64,000 nucleotides of DNA from Triatoma infestans (taxonomy: Eukaryota > Arthropoda > Insecta > Hemiptera > Reduviidae), in contig JAAEAF010014543.1 of NCBI GenBank assembly GCA_011037195.1, positions 1 through 64,000 of the forward strand. Direction: 5' to 3'. This document shows, one piece after another, positions 55,401 to 64,000 of the stretch (position 1 is its first letter; the number at the start of each line of letters is the position of its first letter). The position numbers were made by a program, and so were the translations under genes. The notes below the pieces were generated by a model. The model saw only the letters and a list, made by a program, of their open reading frames with translations. It ran no database searches and was not told the DNA's origin.

Positions 55401-58400
55401 AGGCCGATAAAAACTCTCAACTGGAAGTAAGACTTTACTGAATGTTTTTTCCAGTTTTACTTGATTTTCTTAAAAACGGCTTCAACGATTTTCTTTAAAC
55501 TCCATATTATGTCTATACACATAAATACCTATCACTTTTATTTGAAACATCTTCCCCCAAAAAGGAAAAAATTATTTTTTGGGAGATTCTGAGTTAACAG
55601 TAACGTTATGCATTCCACTTCAGTAATGATGGTCTTGCCACCTACATAATCTTATAATAAACAGAAGCATTGATAGAATTCCAAATTTGTAAAATACCGA
55701 TTAATCAGAACTACGACTTAACAGAATAGTTTTTGTTTTTTTTCGGAAACGGCTGCAGCGTTTTTTTTTTCAAACTTGGAATGCTCACAGCAAAGATAAA
55801 AACATATCTCTTTTATTTGAAACATTTTCTGAAAAAAAAATCATTTTAGAGGGATTTTGGAAGTTTGTCAGTTAGGTTTAAATGTAAACTGCACAAGCTT
55901 TGTTGGTTTTGATAGTGAGCGTTTTATAGAATATCACCTTTTTGGCCAGCCCAACTAAATATTGTAAAAGTTGAAATTTTAAAGAAAATTTGTTTAGACC
56001 AACCTGTCTTACCAGACCAAATATTTTTGCCGTGTATTCGCTTTCCTACACACTGAGAAGACGCTTAACCTCTTGAGTTAAGGTCCAGATTTCGATAGCA
56101 TATGTGAAAACCGTGCTTGCATTAGCATTTATCAACTGCTGCTATTCGACCTTTGATATCTACATCCAATTCAATCCTATTTGTTATAACTGCCCTAAGG
56201 TACCTAAATTTTTTGCCAACTTGAAAAATATAATTTTACTAAATTTGCAAGTGCAATTAGTTGAAATAATTAAATCGAATCTCCTGTCTACAAATTGTAA
56301 TTAATATATATATATATGTTTTGAATAAAATGTTATATATCTATGCCTATGCATTCAGGATCAATTTTATAATCAAATTTTTGCACGCACTGGAAGGCCA
56401 AGAATAAAATTATGTTCAAATTTGGAAGAATTGAAAAAGCAACAGAATGAGTTCATAGCATTTAATGATTTTGTGGAATACAATTGGTATTTATGGAATT
56501 TAAAGAAAATAAGGGCAGATCAGAATTTACCAGACAATATCTTAATGAGTCCTAAGAACGATAACCATGAAGAGGAACATTTTGAAGCAGGTTTGATAAA
56601 TGATTTTCATTAAAAAAAAATAGATCTTTAAAAAATATTCACATATGATATAGATCTAATTTTGTTTAATTGACACTATTCAGATTGTTTACGACGCAAT
56701 ATGTCTGAGACGGAAGAAACTATAGATAGAAGTAGTGTTAATGGTGATATGAACTTTTACAAAATATATAAAAGTAGTGAGAGTAGTGGAATGGAAGCTG
56801 CAGGTTCTTTAGAGACTGTCTTTAGCCAGGATATTTTAAGTGAAGTTGATAAATATGGGTAAGGACATGAAAAACAAGTAGTTATTTTTGTTCTCTTATC
56901 ATTGAAAGAAATTATTGCGATCGTGTCAGATTTTAGAAAGCGACTTCTACTAGTGACACATGTATTTGTGCCACCCTAAAGTGAAAAAATTATTTTTAGA
57001 GAATTGTCCGTATGTGTGAATTACAAAACTAAAAAAAAAGAAAATATGAGATAAAGATATTTTTTTTATGAGATAAATGAAAGTATCACTTGACTAAATG
57101 ATTTTTTGCTCAGTTATTTGCGTTTTTCTTAAAACCAAGAAGGTCTTGGTCAAAACCCTTCAGACAAAAGTATGACTTCTGTATTTATATGTATTCTCTT
57201 ACTACTGGTAAGAAAGAGGAAGTATTGTGATCGTGTCAAATTTTTGAAATTAAAATTGTCACAGAATATACAGGTTTTTAAGGTCTCCTGAATAAGAAAA
57301 AAATGTTTTTAGCGAATGATCTGTATATGTATGTATATGTAGGTACGAACAAAAATATCTCAAAAACGAATATATACACAGCCTCAAAAAATGAGACACA
57401 TATTTTTCTATAAAAAAGTAATAATATTCTACTGTGTGCTAGCTTTCGTATATTTATATTTATAACTAGTATAAACTGAGAAGGCTCCGGGCGCCTATGA
57501 CCATAGATTTTGACCTTAAATTTAAAAAAAAAATACAATATAAATGTTATTTACAATACATTAATCACAAAAACTTAAAATTTTTTTGAGAATAAAAATT
57601 GAAGACAGTAGAAATTCATTTATTGTGGCTGTCTGGTCTTAGGCCAGACATCCTAAGTAATGATTTTCTTTTTAATTCTACATTGTTTTTAATTTTATCG
57701 TTAAGTTACTTCATTTCTTCAACTTTTTTATTAACAGAAAAATGGTCATTTCTTTGACCATTTCTTCGAGGAAGGACACAGCATACGATATGTAACAGGA
57801 AGTTTAGGTCTGTCACGTTCAGCGGTTCACCGAGCAATCGTGCATATAATGGAAATTGGGGAATATGGTTGGAATGTACGACCCGTAACTGGTCGTAGGG
57901 GGATCGTAACAGATGGAGGTGATCGATATTTTTCGTTCTCAGCTTTACGCAATCAATTTTTTACAACTACAGAGCTCAGTGATAACTTATTAGAAGTTCA
58001 GCGAGTCACCGTGAGCTCTGAAACTGTTCGAAGACGATTGCGAGAAGTAGATTGGCTAGGAGACCAACATCAGGGCCACTACTAACCAAGAATTATCGTG
58101 TAAGCAAGCAGGTTAGCGTTTGCCAATCGGTATGTTCATTGGACTTTAGAGCAACAGGGGGGCTGTTCTCTTTACAAATGAATAACGATTTGGTCTGTAT
58201 TCTTTAGACGGTCGAATTCGTGTGTGGAGAAGGCAGGAGGAGCGCTTCATTCAATTTACTACTAACGGAATTGCTCCTGTTCAATGGCAATCAATTATGG
58301 GTGAGAGAAATTTGTAGGCCCGCACGGAGTTAATTGTTCTTGACACTAAAAGATATTATTTAGCAAGCGAATTGTATTAAAACTAGATTGTTGCCATAAA

Positions 58401-61400
58401 TATTACCTACTAATGAAAGAAAAAAGTGTCCCATTTTTTTGAGGGTGAGTATTATATGGTTGATAATAGGATCTATATAGGTCACCTTTCAAAACAATAG
58501 GGAAAATTTAATTAATCATTGCGTCTAAAATAATCACAATAACTGTATTTATAAATTTAACTAGCACAATTCTCAATCCGTGTCTCTCCAACACAAACAA
58601 AAGAACTGACTCTGTTGTAATCATTGGCCACCTTTTCTTGATACATCGTACCTAACCTGCTCTTTTGTAACATTCTAGTTGCTACTGGTAGTAGGAATGG
58701 GGGCGCTATTTTATTTTGACAGTCGGCCATCGCTACCAATGGTGACGTCCTCGTCAAATCGAAATCATCATCTTCATCTGATAAATCCTTTCCCAAAGTA
58801 TACCAATTTCATGTTTTCAAACCCGCCTGCTATTACTTAGGCGCCGTTTCTTCAATGCATCTTTATCATCCTACTACAAAAGATTTTTCTTCTTCACTCG
58901 TCCTGAATGCAACCTAAGTTCTGTCAGTTTCTTATTACCCATCATTTCAACTTTTATCAATTTGTCACTTGTTAAGTTAATTTACAAACATTATTGTAGC
59001 CTTTCCATCAATGTAATTTTTTCATTCCTGGAAGATATATCAGCGCTGCTTCTTCCTTGACACTCAGGTTTATTAGCACTTTCTGTAGGCTCTGACCTAT
59101 TCACTGTTCTTTTTGCCATCTTTTCTTAGAATTTCTATCATCTCCAGATTTATCATGTTCTGACTACCATTCATGCATGATTTTATAGACACTGTCTTCT
59201 GGATTTCACTGTATTTATGTTAGAGATAAGTGGAAATAACCATGGTTAGAGAAAAATTGTCAATATTATAATTTTATTAACTATAGTAAGAGAATTTCGT
59301 GTACAACTAAACATACATACACATATTATTAAAAAGCAATGCTAGAATTTCGAATTTGAAGTAAATCTCTTAAATGGAAGTTGACTTTGTTTTTCTTTAT
59401 TTTTTTTTTGGTATTTTCTCTTAAACGGTTTCATCGAATTTTTTCAAACTTGAAATGCTGCCTGCTCACATACAAACCTAACTTTTATTTGTGACATTGT
59501 GTCGCAAAAATTGAAGCAGGGGGTAAAATATAAGGCACTAATAGATAAACCAGTGTAATTCTCACCAGTAAATAAGATAAATAAATGTTATATGAAATGA
59601 GCAAAATGATGATTGGAAGGACCCCCCCCCCCCAAAGTCTTAACTTTGAAAAAGTTTATCATTTCGCTCAACGTTTCAGACAATTTTAGTGCCCCTCAGG
59701 CATACACAAGAAAAAAAACAAAAAAAAAACATGAAAATTATAACTATAGATGGTAGGTAGTAAGTAACAGTTAAAAGGTAAACATACTCCCACAATTACA
59801 AATATAACAAGAAAAAAATCTGGTATGAAACACTCACACGACTTTCTCTTACTGTAATTAAAAGACTATTTAATCAAGAAATTTTCTTTCAAATGTGCAA
59901 CGTTATAAGATTTAATTGGGCTAGCTATAAAAATGGTGGTGGGGATATTACTTGTGTGCCTGAGCAACCTTATGTGGAATTCTATATGTCAAAACTAAGT
60001 AAGCTTGTGAACATTTAAATTTAAGGCATAACTGACAGGCATCCAATATATCTCCAAAAGTCAATTTTTTCAGACAAATTGTTTCTAATAAAAGTTATAC
60101 ATTTCTAACTATTCCGTTTTTGAAAAAAATTCAAAATTCAAAAACCTATTCTGTAAAATTGCACTCCTAGTAAACCGATTTTTTTTTCATCGAATTTGGA
60201 ATTCTATCAAAGCTTCTAACGTGTATTTATATTACGCAGGTGGTAAAACCATATATTATACTGAAATGGTACTTCAGAGAAAAGTATAACGACAATATTA
60301 GCCCAAAAATATTTTTTTTTTACGGAAAAATGTTTCAAATAAAAGTTATAGCTCTTTATACGATTACTTGATATACTAAGTTTAAAGAAAAACGTTGGGG
60401 GCGTTTTCGTGAAAATCTCAACAAAAAAACCTGAAAACTGTATTCAGTAAAATCGTACAACCGATTTTTACCCAAAACTACTTATTGTCGCATCCCCTGG
60501 TAGTGCTAGTTTTCGAATTTAGGAGATCTCGAAGCTTGTATTTCCGGTGGAAACTCAATTTCGAAAATTTGACACGATGGCAATAATACTTGCTCTTACA
60601 CCATCAGAGAAACCACCACAGAGAAAGTAAAAATTGTAACCATCTGGTATTCCATCCGTCATAGATTTATTAATATGTAAATAAATATTATATATTATTA
60701 ACATTAATAAATACAAAAATATTTAATATTAAAAAATAAATATAAATAAATAAATATGCACGCTTTAATATTAATAAATGAATAAATAAATACATACGCA
60801 TACTTTAATTAATAAATATATAAATAAATAAATATGCATGCTAACTTTGTGGAAGTTGAGAAGTGCTGTAAAAGTAATGAAAGTGATTGACATCAGATTT
60901 TTTTTATTTTTTTTATAGAGAAGAATTATGCAAACGTTTTAAATATTTAAGTGATGACTTAGATAAACGAAGAAGATTCTTTTTATGGAAACAGTCAAGA
61001 AATAAACTGATTTCTAATCGTGAACAATTTCTTAAAATACTTTATTCACCAGCATACGTGGGAGATATGTATCATTTCATGAGTCAACCTAATTCGATAA
61101 ATGATTGGAATAAATTCAGTCCACCGAAAACGATTGATATGAAAACTGATTTTGTAAATACCAACGCCGATGTATGCCAAAAAATAGTAGCTTTAAATAA
61201 TTCTGACATTGCTACAGAATCTGAAGTTTGGATGAATAATTCTGGAGAACAAACAGTAATTGAGGAAACAGTATCTGAGGAGTCATCATCGGAAAGCCAA
61301 AATCAAACTGTTATAAATTTAAAACAATCCTTTTCTGATAAGTGTTTGCCATGTGAAAGAGAAGATCCAAGGCTTCCGTTTGAACAACATTTTGATGAAG

Positions 61401-61751
61401 TTTTTGCTGAGGATGTAGGGAATGTGGAAAATCTGAGTTCATTTAGCTCAGATCCTATGTTCTGGTTTGACTTCTTTTATTTTTATTTTTTAATTATTGA
61501 TAAATGATTTTTTAAGATTTTGAATTTATAAAAAAAGTATGGAACTTTATTTGTAGTCATATAGACGAATTAGATTCATCTTCCAAACCACAGTCAGCAT
61601 CAGTCAATGACCAGGAATCTATTAATCTATTTCTAAAACAACCCAGTTCTGATGAATGTATGCCTCTCTCTTTTTTCAAAGATGAAGGAGTAAAAGAAGA
61701 TGAGGAATTAAATTTGGAAAATCTACAACTTCAATCTAAAGATATATTCAG
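44593..61751 (+). CDS. TUBGCP6: TUBGCP6 (gamma-tubulin complex component 6), N-terminal half
   Basis: Eleven exons join in phase: 44593-44764, 44988-45205, 46602-46678, 47177-47402, 49726-49986, 52638-52789, 54105-54309, 56359-56590, 56684-56858, 60919-61464 and 61557-61751. They code about 819 residues and continue right of the window. Evidence for GCP6: the N-terminus INRSQISKCEKRLISIAYE matches human VNRKRAKRSLKKVAYN; LLLKNGLYTDGLDPKTLADL matches the human VVKRGVHVSGASPESISSLL segment; ISSKEAWEASFTF and CGKTVAFLKLC match SKEVEDCVPVFL and CGKTINLLKLC; SNLEELKKQQ matches FSLEELKEIE. GCP6 is the large subunit that nucleates gamma-tubulin ring complex assembly at the centrosome. A charged coiled-coil (RFKYLSDDLDKRRRFFLWK) follows. 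The catalytic-style GRIP2/GCP C-domain is not in view. Confidence 0.88.
44988..45205 (+). CDS. TUBGCP6: TUBGCP6 exon 2
   Basis: Acceptor attacag, donor gtgagc. It reads DWSVEELKEALLMKAC, LDDLLERLKYLSTDPWNPFD and VLKILVLLQSS, matching the human EVGSVLDLLVQLAGS position. Confidence 0.85.
45650..46210 (+). pseudogene. Possible mariner transposase N-terminus
   Basis: A DFGEETPSC-TVFRW segment near 45835-45885 resembles the mariner 'FGEEAPSxxTVYNWF' helix-turn-helix. An 'acgagggtcactcagaa' at 45651 resembles mariner inverted-end sequences. Stops are frequent. Weak. Confidence 0.4.
46602..46678 (+). CDS. TUBGCP6: TUBGCP6 exon 3 (reading frame uncertain)
   Basis: Acceptor catttctag, donor gtgagt. 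It joins in phase as ESSPKAVSLWKCSS to KSCR with exon 2 ending at 45205. An alternative frame (RVLPKQYLCG) resembles the human QVLPRKRDYF, but would need exon 2 to use a weaker donor (gtacaa) at about 45221 and a different link to exon 4. Either is possible. Confidence 0.6.
47177..47402 (+). CDS. TUBGCP6: TUBGCP6 exon 4
   Basis: Acceptor tttgtttag, donor gtattt. It codes DLKTKANLPKQKPM to FRNHVMSALVGIQSISFRL. The last part matches the human LVKDVLNVLIGVVSATFSL helix. Confidence 0.85.
47490..47960 (+). other. Unrecognised open segment in TUBGCP6 intron
   Basis: From about 47649 to 47861 a plus frame (SNIDSYKFLEKEHCLNFGKK, AAERIKKVDPVSL) has coding-like composition. It lacks a splice context of its own and I do not recognise the family. 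It may be a transposon relic. Confidence 0.3.
48145..48575 (-). pseudogene. Mariner transposase N-terminal fragment
   Basis: The minus frame 48551-48156 reads AVCEIEGDDVLDQRTARRDF (paired helix-turn-helix), then GSGWPSCDADVE, TRAFAAELAEPKDTVSGHLH and SKGKVKRRCRIVQHE, in the mariner order (…QRTARRWF…SGRPS…TTRELAEQL…TVxxHLH…GKVxKLGxWVPHEL). The catalytic DD34D portion is absent. Confidence 0.75.
48580..49725. other. TUBGCP6 intron, no gene seen
   Basis: AT-rich. Nothing recognised on either strand before the T-rich acceptor of exon 5. Confidence 0.5.
49726..49986 (+). CDS. TUBGCP6: TUBGCP6 exon 5
   Basis: Acceptor tttcag, donor gtattt. It reads HKGCLLLKNGLYTDGLDPKT, ITSSRCYQRLSILQNEMC and FRHFLRLYYRVVL. 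It aligns along its length to the human VKRGVHVSGASPESISSLL and YRACVLSTPP regions. The strongest evidence for GCP6. Confidence 0.92.
50028..50650. repeat. Modular repeat 'M', two opposed pieces
   Basis: Begins with the reversed 3' end ('aatctggtgtgaaaacactt') and ends with the direct one ('gagtgtttcacaccagattt'), so a reversed and a direct copy face each other. Contains a 14-C run near 50411-50424. Confidence 0.6.
50655..51120 (+). repeat. Modular repeat 'M', left part interrupted by a Penelope-like element
   Basis: Starts 'actttctcttactcctagta', then 'atcgtgtctaattttcgata' and 'agcatagctcaaaaacg'. It breaks off near 51125 and resumes at 52116-52310, ending in 'ggagtaagagaaagttgtgt'. The interruption marks a later insertion. 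Confidence 0.7.
51470..51660. repeat. AT-rich microsatellite
   Basis: Long TATATA-type and ATATGGTATATA-type runs, interrupted. It lies within the Penelope-like copy and is absent from copy 1. Confidence 0.85.
52031..52068 (+). ncRNA. Hammerhead-ribozyme-like core, intact
   Basis: CATC 52031-52034, CTGAAGA 52035-52041, unpaired T, GGGC GAAC GCCC, GAAA 52055-52058, CCGG, TC, GATG 52065-52068. It is identical to the 41140 copy over the core and lies near the end of a Penelope-like element. Cleavage is predicted after C52064. Confidence 0.68.
52116..52310 (+). repeat. Modular repeat 'M', right part
   Basis: Continues the family after the inserted element ('taaaccggaagtgcgctttt', 'gacgaatttcattaaatttg') and ends in 'ggagtaagagaaagttgtgt' and 'gagtgtttcacaccagattt'. 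Confidence 0.7.
52433..52470. repeat. (TTA)n microsatellite
   Basis: About twelve perfect TTA units. Confidence 0.95.
52638..52789 (+). CDS. TUBGCP6: TUBGCP6 exon 6
   Basis: Acceptor gttctag, donor gtatgt. It codes IECFTTSLVSLPYSSQLLDKL and ends HTFLLECCQAYFE with a split codon. It corresponds to the helical bundle between the human KKLGRQLRYL and FIHDWVYSG segments. Confidence 0.85.
52790..54104. other. TUBGCP6 intron, no gene seen
   Basis: Very AT-rich. Nothing recognised. Confidence 0.5.
54105..54309 (+). CDS. TUBGCP6: TUBGCP6 exon 7
   Basis: Acceptor gaattag, donor gtaagt. It codes LLDSWIFEGIWNEG, ISSKEAWEASFTFLKDNA and CGKTVAFLKLCSEN. It closely matches the human HDWVYSGVFRD, SKEVEDCVPVFLKHIA and CGKTINLLKLC. 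Confidence 0.93.
54640..56060 (+). repeat. Modular repeat 'M', several fragments
   Basis: Pieces at 54660-54780 ('catgtcaaattttcaatat'), 55060-55210, 55380-55700 and 55720-56000 (modules with 'acgattttctttaaactcc' and 'cttttatttgaaacatctt'). They are separated by a Penelope-like terminal remnant at about 55005-55030 and a relic of the 28786 hairpin at 55295-55335. Probably nested insertions. Confidence 0.6.
56359..56590 (+). CDS. TUBGCP6: TUBGCP6 exon 8
   Basis: Acceptor gcattcag, donor gtttga. It reads DQFYNQIFARTGRPRIKLCS, NLEELKKQQNEF and WYLWNLKKIRADQNL. It aligns with the human RISVIFSLEELKEIEKDC block. The gtttga donor is weak but recurs at exon 10. Confidence 0.88.
56684..56858 (+). 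CDS. TUBGCP6: TUBGCP6 exon 9
   Basis: Acceptor attcag, donor gtaagg. It codes a Ser/Glu-rich linker (MSETEETIDRSSVNGD, SSESSGMEAAGSLETV). The phases match both neighbours. It is low-complexity and not conserved. Confidence 0.8.
56880..57370 (+). repeat. Modular repeat 'M', two fragments
   Basis: Blocks at 56880-57170 and a fresh 5' end at 57190-57360 ('attctcttactactggtaag', 'tgtgatcgtgtcaaattttt'). Confidence 0.55.
57377..58449 (+). mobile_element. Tc1-like transposon, internally broken
   Basis: Terminal inverted ends: CACAGCCTCAAAAAATGAGA at 57377 and, at the right, GTGTCCCATTTTTTTGAGGG before GTGAG (58426-58449), each next to TA. The transposase N-terminus (57780-58085) reads RPVTGRRGIVTDGGDRYFS, TTELSDNLLEV and VSSETVRRRLRE. 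The rest is out of frame (about 58085-58320: FANRYVHWTLEQ). A SINE tail (57476) lies inside the left part. About 1.07 kb against 1.6 kb for an intact element. Confidence 0.78.
57476..57540 (+). mobile_element. SINE 3' end, copy 4, with A-tail
   Basis: Reads ACTGAGAAGGCTCCGGGCGC, CTATGACCATAGATTTTGAC, CTTAAATTT and then about 10 A. It is a truncated 3' end inserted in the Tc1-like element, so it is younger than that element. Confidence 0.7.
58450..59240. other. Unassigned sequence in TUBGCP6 intron
   Basis: A minus open frame at 58557-58796 (DEDDDFDLTRTSPLVAMAD) and further broken minus frames to 59200 look like a decayed gene or transposase. I could not identify it. Confidence 0.3.
59250..59480 (+). 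repeat. Modular repeat 'M', fragment
   Basis: Contains 'atttcgaatttgaagtaaat', 'ttttctcttaaacggtttca' and 'taacttttatttgtgacatt'. Confidence 0.5.
59815..60640 (-). repeat. Modular repeat 'M', full-length reversed copy
   Basis: Begins with the reversed 3' end ('aaatctggtatgaaacactc', then 'acgactttctcttactgtaa') and ends with the reversed 5' end ('aatttcgaaaatttgacacg', then 'cttgctcttacaccatca'). Two modules are visible between. It shows that the family moves in either orientation. Confidence 0.7.
60660..60840. repeat. AAAT/TAAATA-rich tract
   Basis: Tandem-like AATAAATA and TATAAATA units with repeats of 'ataaataaatatgcatgct'. Simple sequence. Confidence 0.8.
60919..61464 (+). CDS. TUBGCP6: TUBGCP6 exon 10
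   Basis: Acceptor ttttatag, donor gtttga. It codes EELCKRFKYLSDDLDKRRRF and FLWKQSRNKLISNREQFLKI, a coiled-coil like the human arginine-rich REQKALWRIQRHRL region. Then comes a long acidic, Ser-rich tail (VIEETVSEESSSESQNQ). Low conservation is expected here. Confidence 0.87.
61557..61751 (+). CDS. TUBGCP6: TUBGCP6 exon 11 (last in window)
   Basis: Acceptor tttgtag, donor gttaga. It codes HIDELDSSSKPQSASVNDQ and FFKDEGVKEDEELNLENLQ. It is disordered and acidic. The gene continues beyond 64000. Confidence 0.8.
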
Positions 61752-62044
61752 GTTAGATTGTATTTGAAGTAGTTATACCATGCGCATTATAAAATTAGAA
61801 AACAACGAGGGCTCATAATAGCAAATTTATATCAAACTTCAAATAATTTTAAATAATTGGAAATTATTCAAATTTCTATTGATTTGTGAATGCCAAACTA
61901 GATAGGTAGAATAGGGGCGGAATATACTTCATCCGCCATCTTGCCCGTGAGTGAGGAGCCCTTCTCACAGGGTTTCCCTTTCTACTGGCCAAATTTGTGG
62001 CCCTGTTATACTCGGCAAAACCGTTAATCATTTCTTCATTTACT

Positions 62045-62125
62045 TTGTCTCTCTATTCCCTGAACAAAGGCAGCCATATTCTGTTCAAACGGAGTCCATC
62101 ATCTCCATTGAAACAATTGAGTGAT
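62045..62125. repeat. Single arm related to inverted repeat at 21543
   Basis: 'ctgaacaaaggcagccatat', 'gttcaaacggagtccatcat' matches the 21632-21682 arm with about 20 percent differences. The R1-like element starts right after it. Confidence 0.5.
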
Positions 62126-62129
62126 GAAT

Positions 62130-63325
62130 ATTTCCAAAGTACGGAGATGAATTTCTAGTACAACTGGATGAATTGAGAAAGTTAAGGGAAGAAAAGAAGG
62201 AAAGGGAAGAATTGTTGTTACACAAGGAGCGGGTGCGTAACATGGAAGTGGACGGCAAGCTGCAGCTACTATGTGAATTGATGAATAAAACATATGGGCA
62301 AGTGGAAATGGTACAGGAGGTGGCGCAACAAAGAATGGGGGAGGGAGTTGGGGAAAAGGTAGTTGAAGAATTGAAGAAAGTAGGGGAATTGGTAAAGATA
62401 AGTGAGGGGTTAAAAGTGGACGAAGTGCGACAGATAGTGGCGACCGAGGGGTCTAGGATAGTAGAAGAAGTTAGGGGGGTTCAAGGGGAAATGAGAATGG
62501 ACGTGGTGGGTGATGAGGGAGTTTTAGGTGGGTGGTCGGAAGTAGTAAGGAAAGGCAGAAAAGGGGGAGTGAATAGGGGACCGTTGGTAGTCGTGGAGAC
62601 TCCAAGAGAAGTGGGGGGTAAAGAGGCTAGGGAGGAACTGATCAGGGCTCTTGACCCCAACATGGGGAAAGTGAGGGTTAGGGATCTAAGGAAACAGGGG
62701 AGAGATTTTGTGTTGGAGCTGCATGATGAAAGTGATATGTATAAGTTGCGGAGAACAAGAAATTAGAGGAGTGTGGGTTCAAGGTGGACGGGGTACCAAG
62801 ACTTAATGACCCAAGGGTTGTGATATATGACGTGGATAGTAGGTTAGGGGAAGTAGATCTGGTGGAGGCAATAACTGCCAGAAATGAATGGTTAGTGAAC
62901 GAGCCCTAGAGAGAAGAATTTAGTAAGGAGTTCAGGCCTAAATTCAAGTTGGGAACACGGGGACGGGAATGGGCGAACTGGGTGGTGCAAGTGACCCCTA
63001 GAGTTTATAAAAAGTTATGCAGCAGGAGCGAGTATATGTGGGGTTGAGAAGCTGTAGAGTAAGGGAGTATTTGGGCGTAATAAAGTGTAACAGGTGCCAA
63101 GGGCTGGGGCACATAGGGAGGTTCTGTGAGGGGCCGGTAGTGTGTGGTAGGTGTGGAGAAGACGGACATCATGTATCAAGATGCGCGAAAACGGGGGACG
63201 TAATAATATGTGCAAATTATAAACGCATGGGGTTCAAGGACGTGAAACATGCGACTAGTTGGGGTGGTTGTCCAGTTATGGAGATGATGCGACGAAGGTT
63301 GGTTAGTAGGACAAATTATGATTAG
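62130..63325 (+). pseudogene. R1-like ORF1 (gag-like), disrupted
   Basis: The frame opens without ATG just after a stop near 62127, running through a coiled coil (RKLREEKKEREELL). It continues to about 62750 with LDPNMGKVRVRDLRKQGRDF. A frameshift falls near 62745-62760, an in-frame TAG near 62908 and a second frameshift near 63020. The C-terminus (63017-63325) has two or three knuckles: CNRCQGLGHIGRFC, CGRCGEDGHHVSRC and a degenerate CANYKRMG. The knuckles would bind nucleic acid in the element's RNA-protein particle. Confidence 0.8.
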
Positions 63326-64000
63326 GGTCGCGCAGGTGAATGTTGATAGGGCAAGGGCGGTAACTGCGGAATTAAGGGAAATGGTCGGGAAGGAAAGAAT
63401 AGATGTGCTTCTGGTGCAGGAGCCATATATATATGGTAACAGAGTATGTGGGTTTGGGTTGGGGGTTAGGGTAGTAGAAGGGGTAGTTGGGGCAAGATCC
63501 TGGGCAGCTGTGGTAGTACTGAATGATGAAATAGGGGTAATGAGGGTGGGACGGCTGTGTAATTCGCATTGTGTGTGCGTCGAGCTGTTGTTTCCAAGCG
63601 GGGGGAGAATGTACTGCTGTTCCATGTATTGCCAGTACTCTGAAGGAAAAGAGTACTTAGAGATGTTGGGGAAAATTCGAAGGGAGCTAAGGGGGGAAAT
63701 AGTGTTGGTTGGAATGGATGCCAACGCGAAATCGCCTATGTGGGGAGGGGATTTTGTAGATGAAAAAGGAAGGCTTCTGGAAGATGCAATTGAACAAGAT
63801 GATTGGTGGGTTTTAAATAATATATGGGCGGGGCCCACGTTTGAAACAAACAGGGGGTGTAGCTACATCGATGTGACGATTTGTACTAGGAGACCGGGTG
63901 GGGTGGTAAAGAATTGGGAGATCCGGGAGGGCTGGGTCTCCGGGACTCATAAAGTAATATTAATGGAGATTAGTATGAAAGGGGAAAGAGTAGGGCATCA
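63318..64000 (+). CDS. R1-like ORF2: APE-type endonuclease N-terminus
   Basis: Starts at ATG 63318, overlapping the end of ORF1 by 8 bases in another frame. It is open to the window end (about 227 codons). Active-site residues: N in VAQVN, E in LVQEPY, D and N in GMDANAKSPMWGG, then S and D in SYIDVT, and H in SGTHKV (the usual SDH is changed to a form with the H kept). Endonuclease nicks target DNA for priming reverse transcription. No stop is seen, so this ORF may be intact further right. Confidence 0.82.
   Translation, partial: MIRVAQVNVDRARAVTAELREMVGKERIDVLLVQEPYIYGNRVCGFGLGVRVVEGVVGARSWAAVVVLNDEIGVMRVGRLCNSHCVCVELLFPSGGRMYCCSMYCQYSEGKEYLEMLGKIRRELRGEIVLVGMDANAKSPMWGGDFVDEKGRLLEDAIEQDDWWVLNNIWAGPTFETNRGCSYIDVTICTRRPGGVVKNWEIREGWVSGTHKVILMEISMKGERVGH

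Larger units (their letters stand above)
62130..64000 (+). mobile_element. R1-like non-LTR retrotransposon, 5'-truncated, cut by window edge
   Basis: Two ORFs in sense with TUBGCP6 in the intron after exon 11. ORF1 (62130-63325) is a gag-like protein with three CCHC-type knuckles. ORF2 (63318 onward) opens with an APE endonuclease. GC-rich and G-biased relative to its surroundings, as expected of a recent insertion. The 5' end is missing, since ORF1 has no start codon. The R1 clade (TRAS/Waldo-type) is inferred from the APE residues and the CCHC order. Confidence 0.85.

Overview
This is animal nuclear DNA, almost certainly arthropod and probably insect. It is AT-rich, has GT-AG introns from under 100 bp to over 8 kb, and is crowded with Ty3/gypsy, jockey/I/R1-like, Penelope-like, Tc1, mariner and tRNA-SINE relics. 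Nothing looks bacterial. All exon calls, motif matches and alignments were made by eye. Family names rest on remembered conserved motifs, not on a search.

Two host genes lie on the + strand. (1) WDTC1/adipose, a WD40-TPR protein known in other animals as a CUL4-DDB1 substrate receptor. Twelve exons from 665 to 27677 join in phase, from the second or third WD blade to the TAG stop; the 5' end lies left of the window. (2) TUBGCP6 (GCP6), a gamma-tubulin ring complex subunit. Eleven exons from the ATG at 44593 to 61751 join in phase and encode about 820 residues of the N-terminal half; the C-terminal gamma-tubulin-binding domain lies right of the window.

The rest is introns and a ~17 kb intergenic gap, mostly mobile DNA. 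A ~4 kb Ty3/gypsy element (13679-17670) sits antisense in a WDTC1 intron. Its LTRs differ by one base, it has a 4-bp target duplication and a tRNA-Trp primer site, half its gag is missing and pol is frameshifted. An R1-type non-LTR element (62130 to the window end) sits antisense to nothing and in sense with GCP6, in the intron after exon 11. Three 3'-end copies of one I-like family, an I/jockey-like RT fragment, a rearranged Tc1, a second Tc1-like element with inverted ends, mariner remnants and four copies of a tRNA-derived SINE are also present. A modular ~1 kb noncoding repeat with CTTTCTCTTACT-type inverted ends occurs at least fifteen times.

The most interesting layer is a set of Penelope-like elements and foldback (inverted-repeat) elements whose terminal repeats carry hammerhead-ribozyme-like cores. 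Three copies keep every canonical core base (CUGAAGA, GAAA, GUC) with a two-bp palindromic stem III (ACCGGU). At least three other foldback families carry the same layout with U3/A8 instead of C3/G8, a compensatory change at a known tertiary base pair, and a palindromic ACGU stem III.
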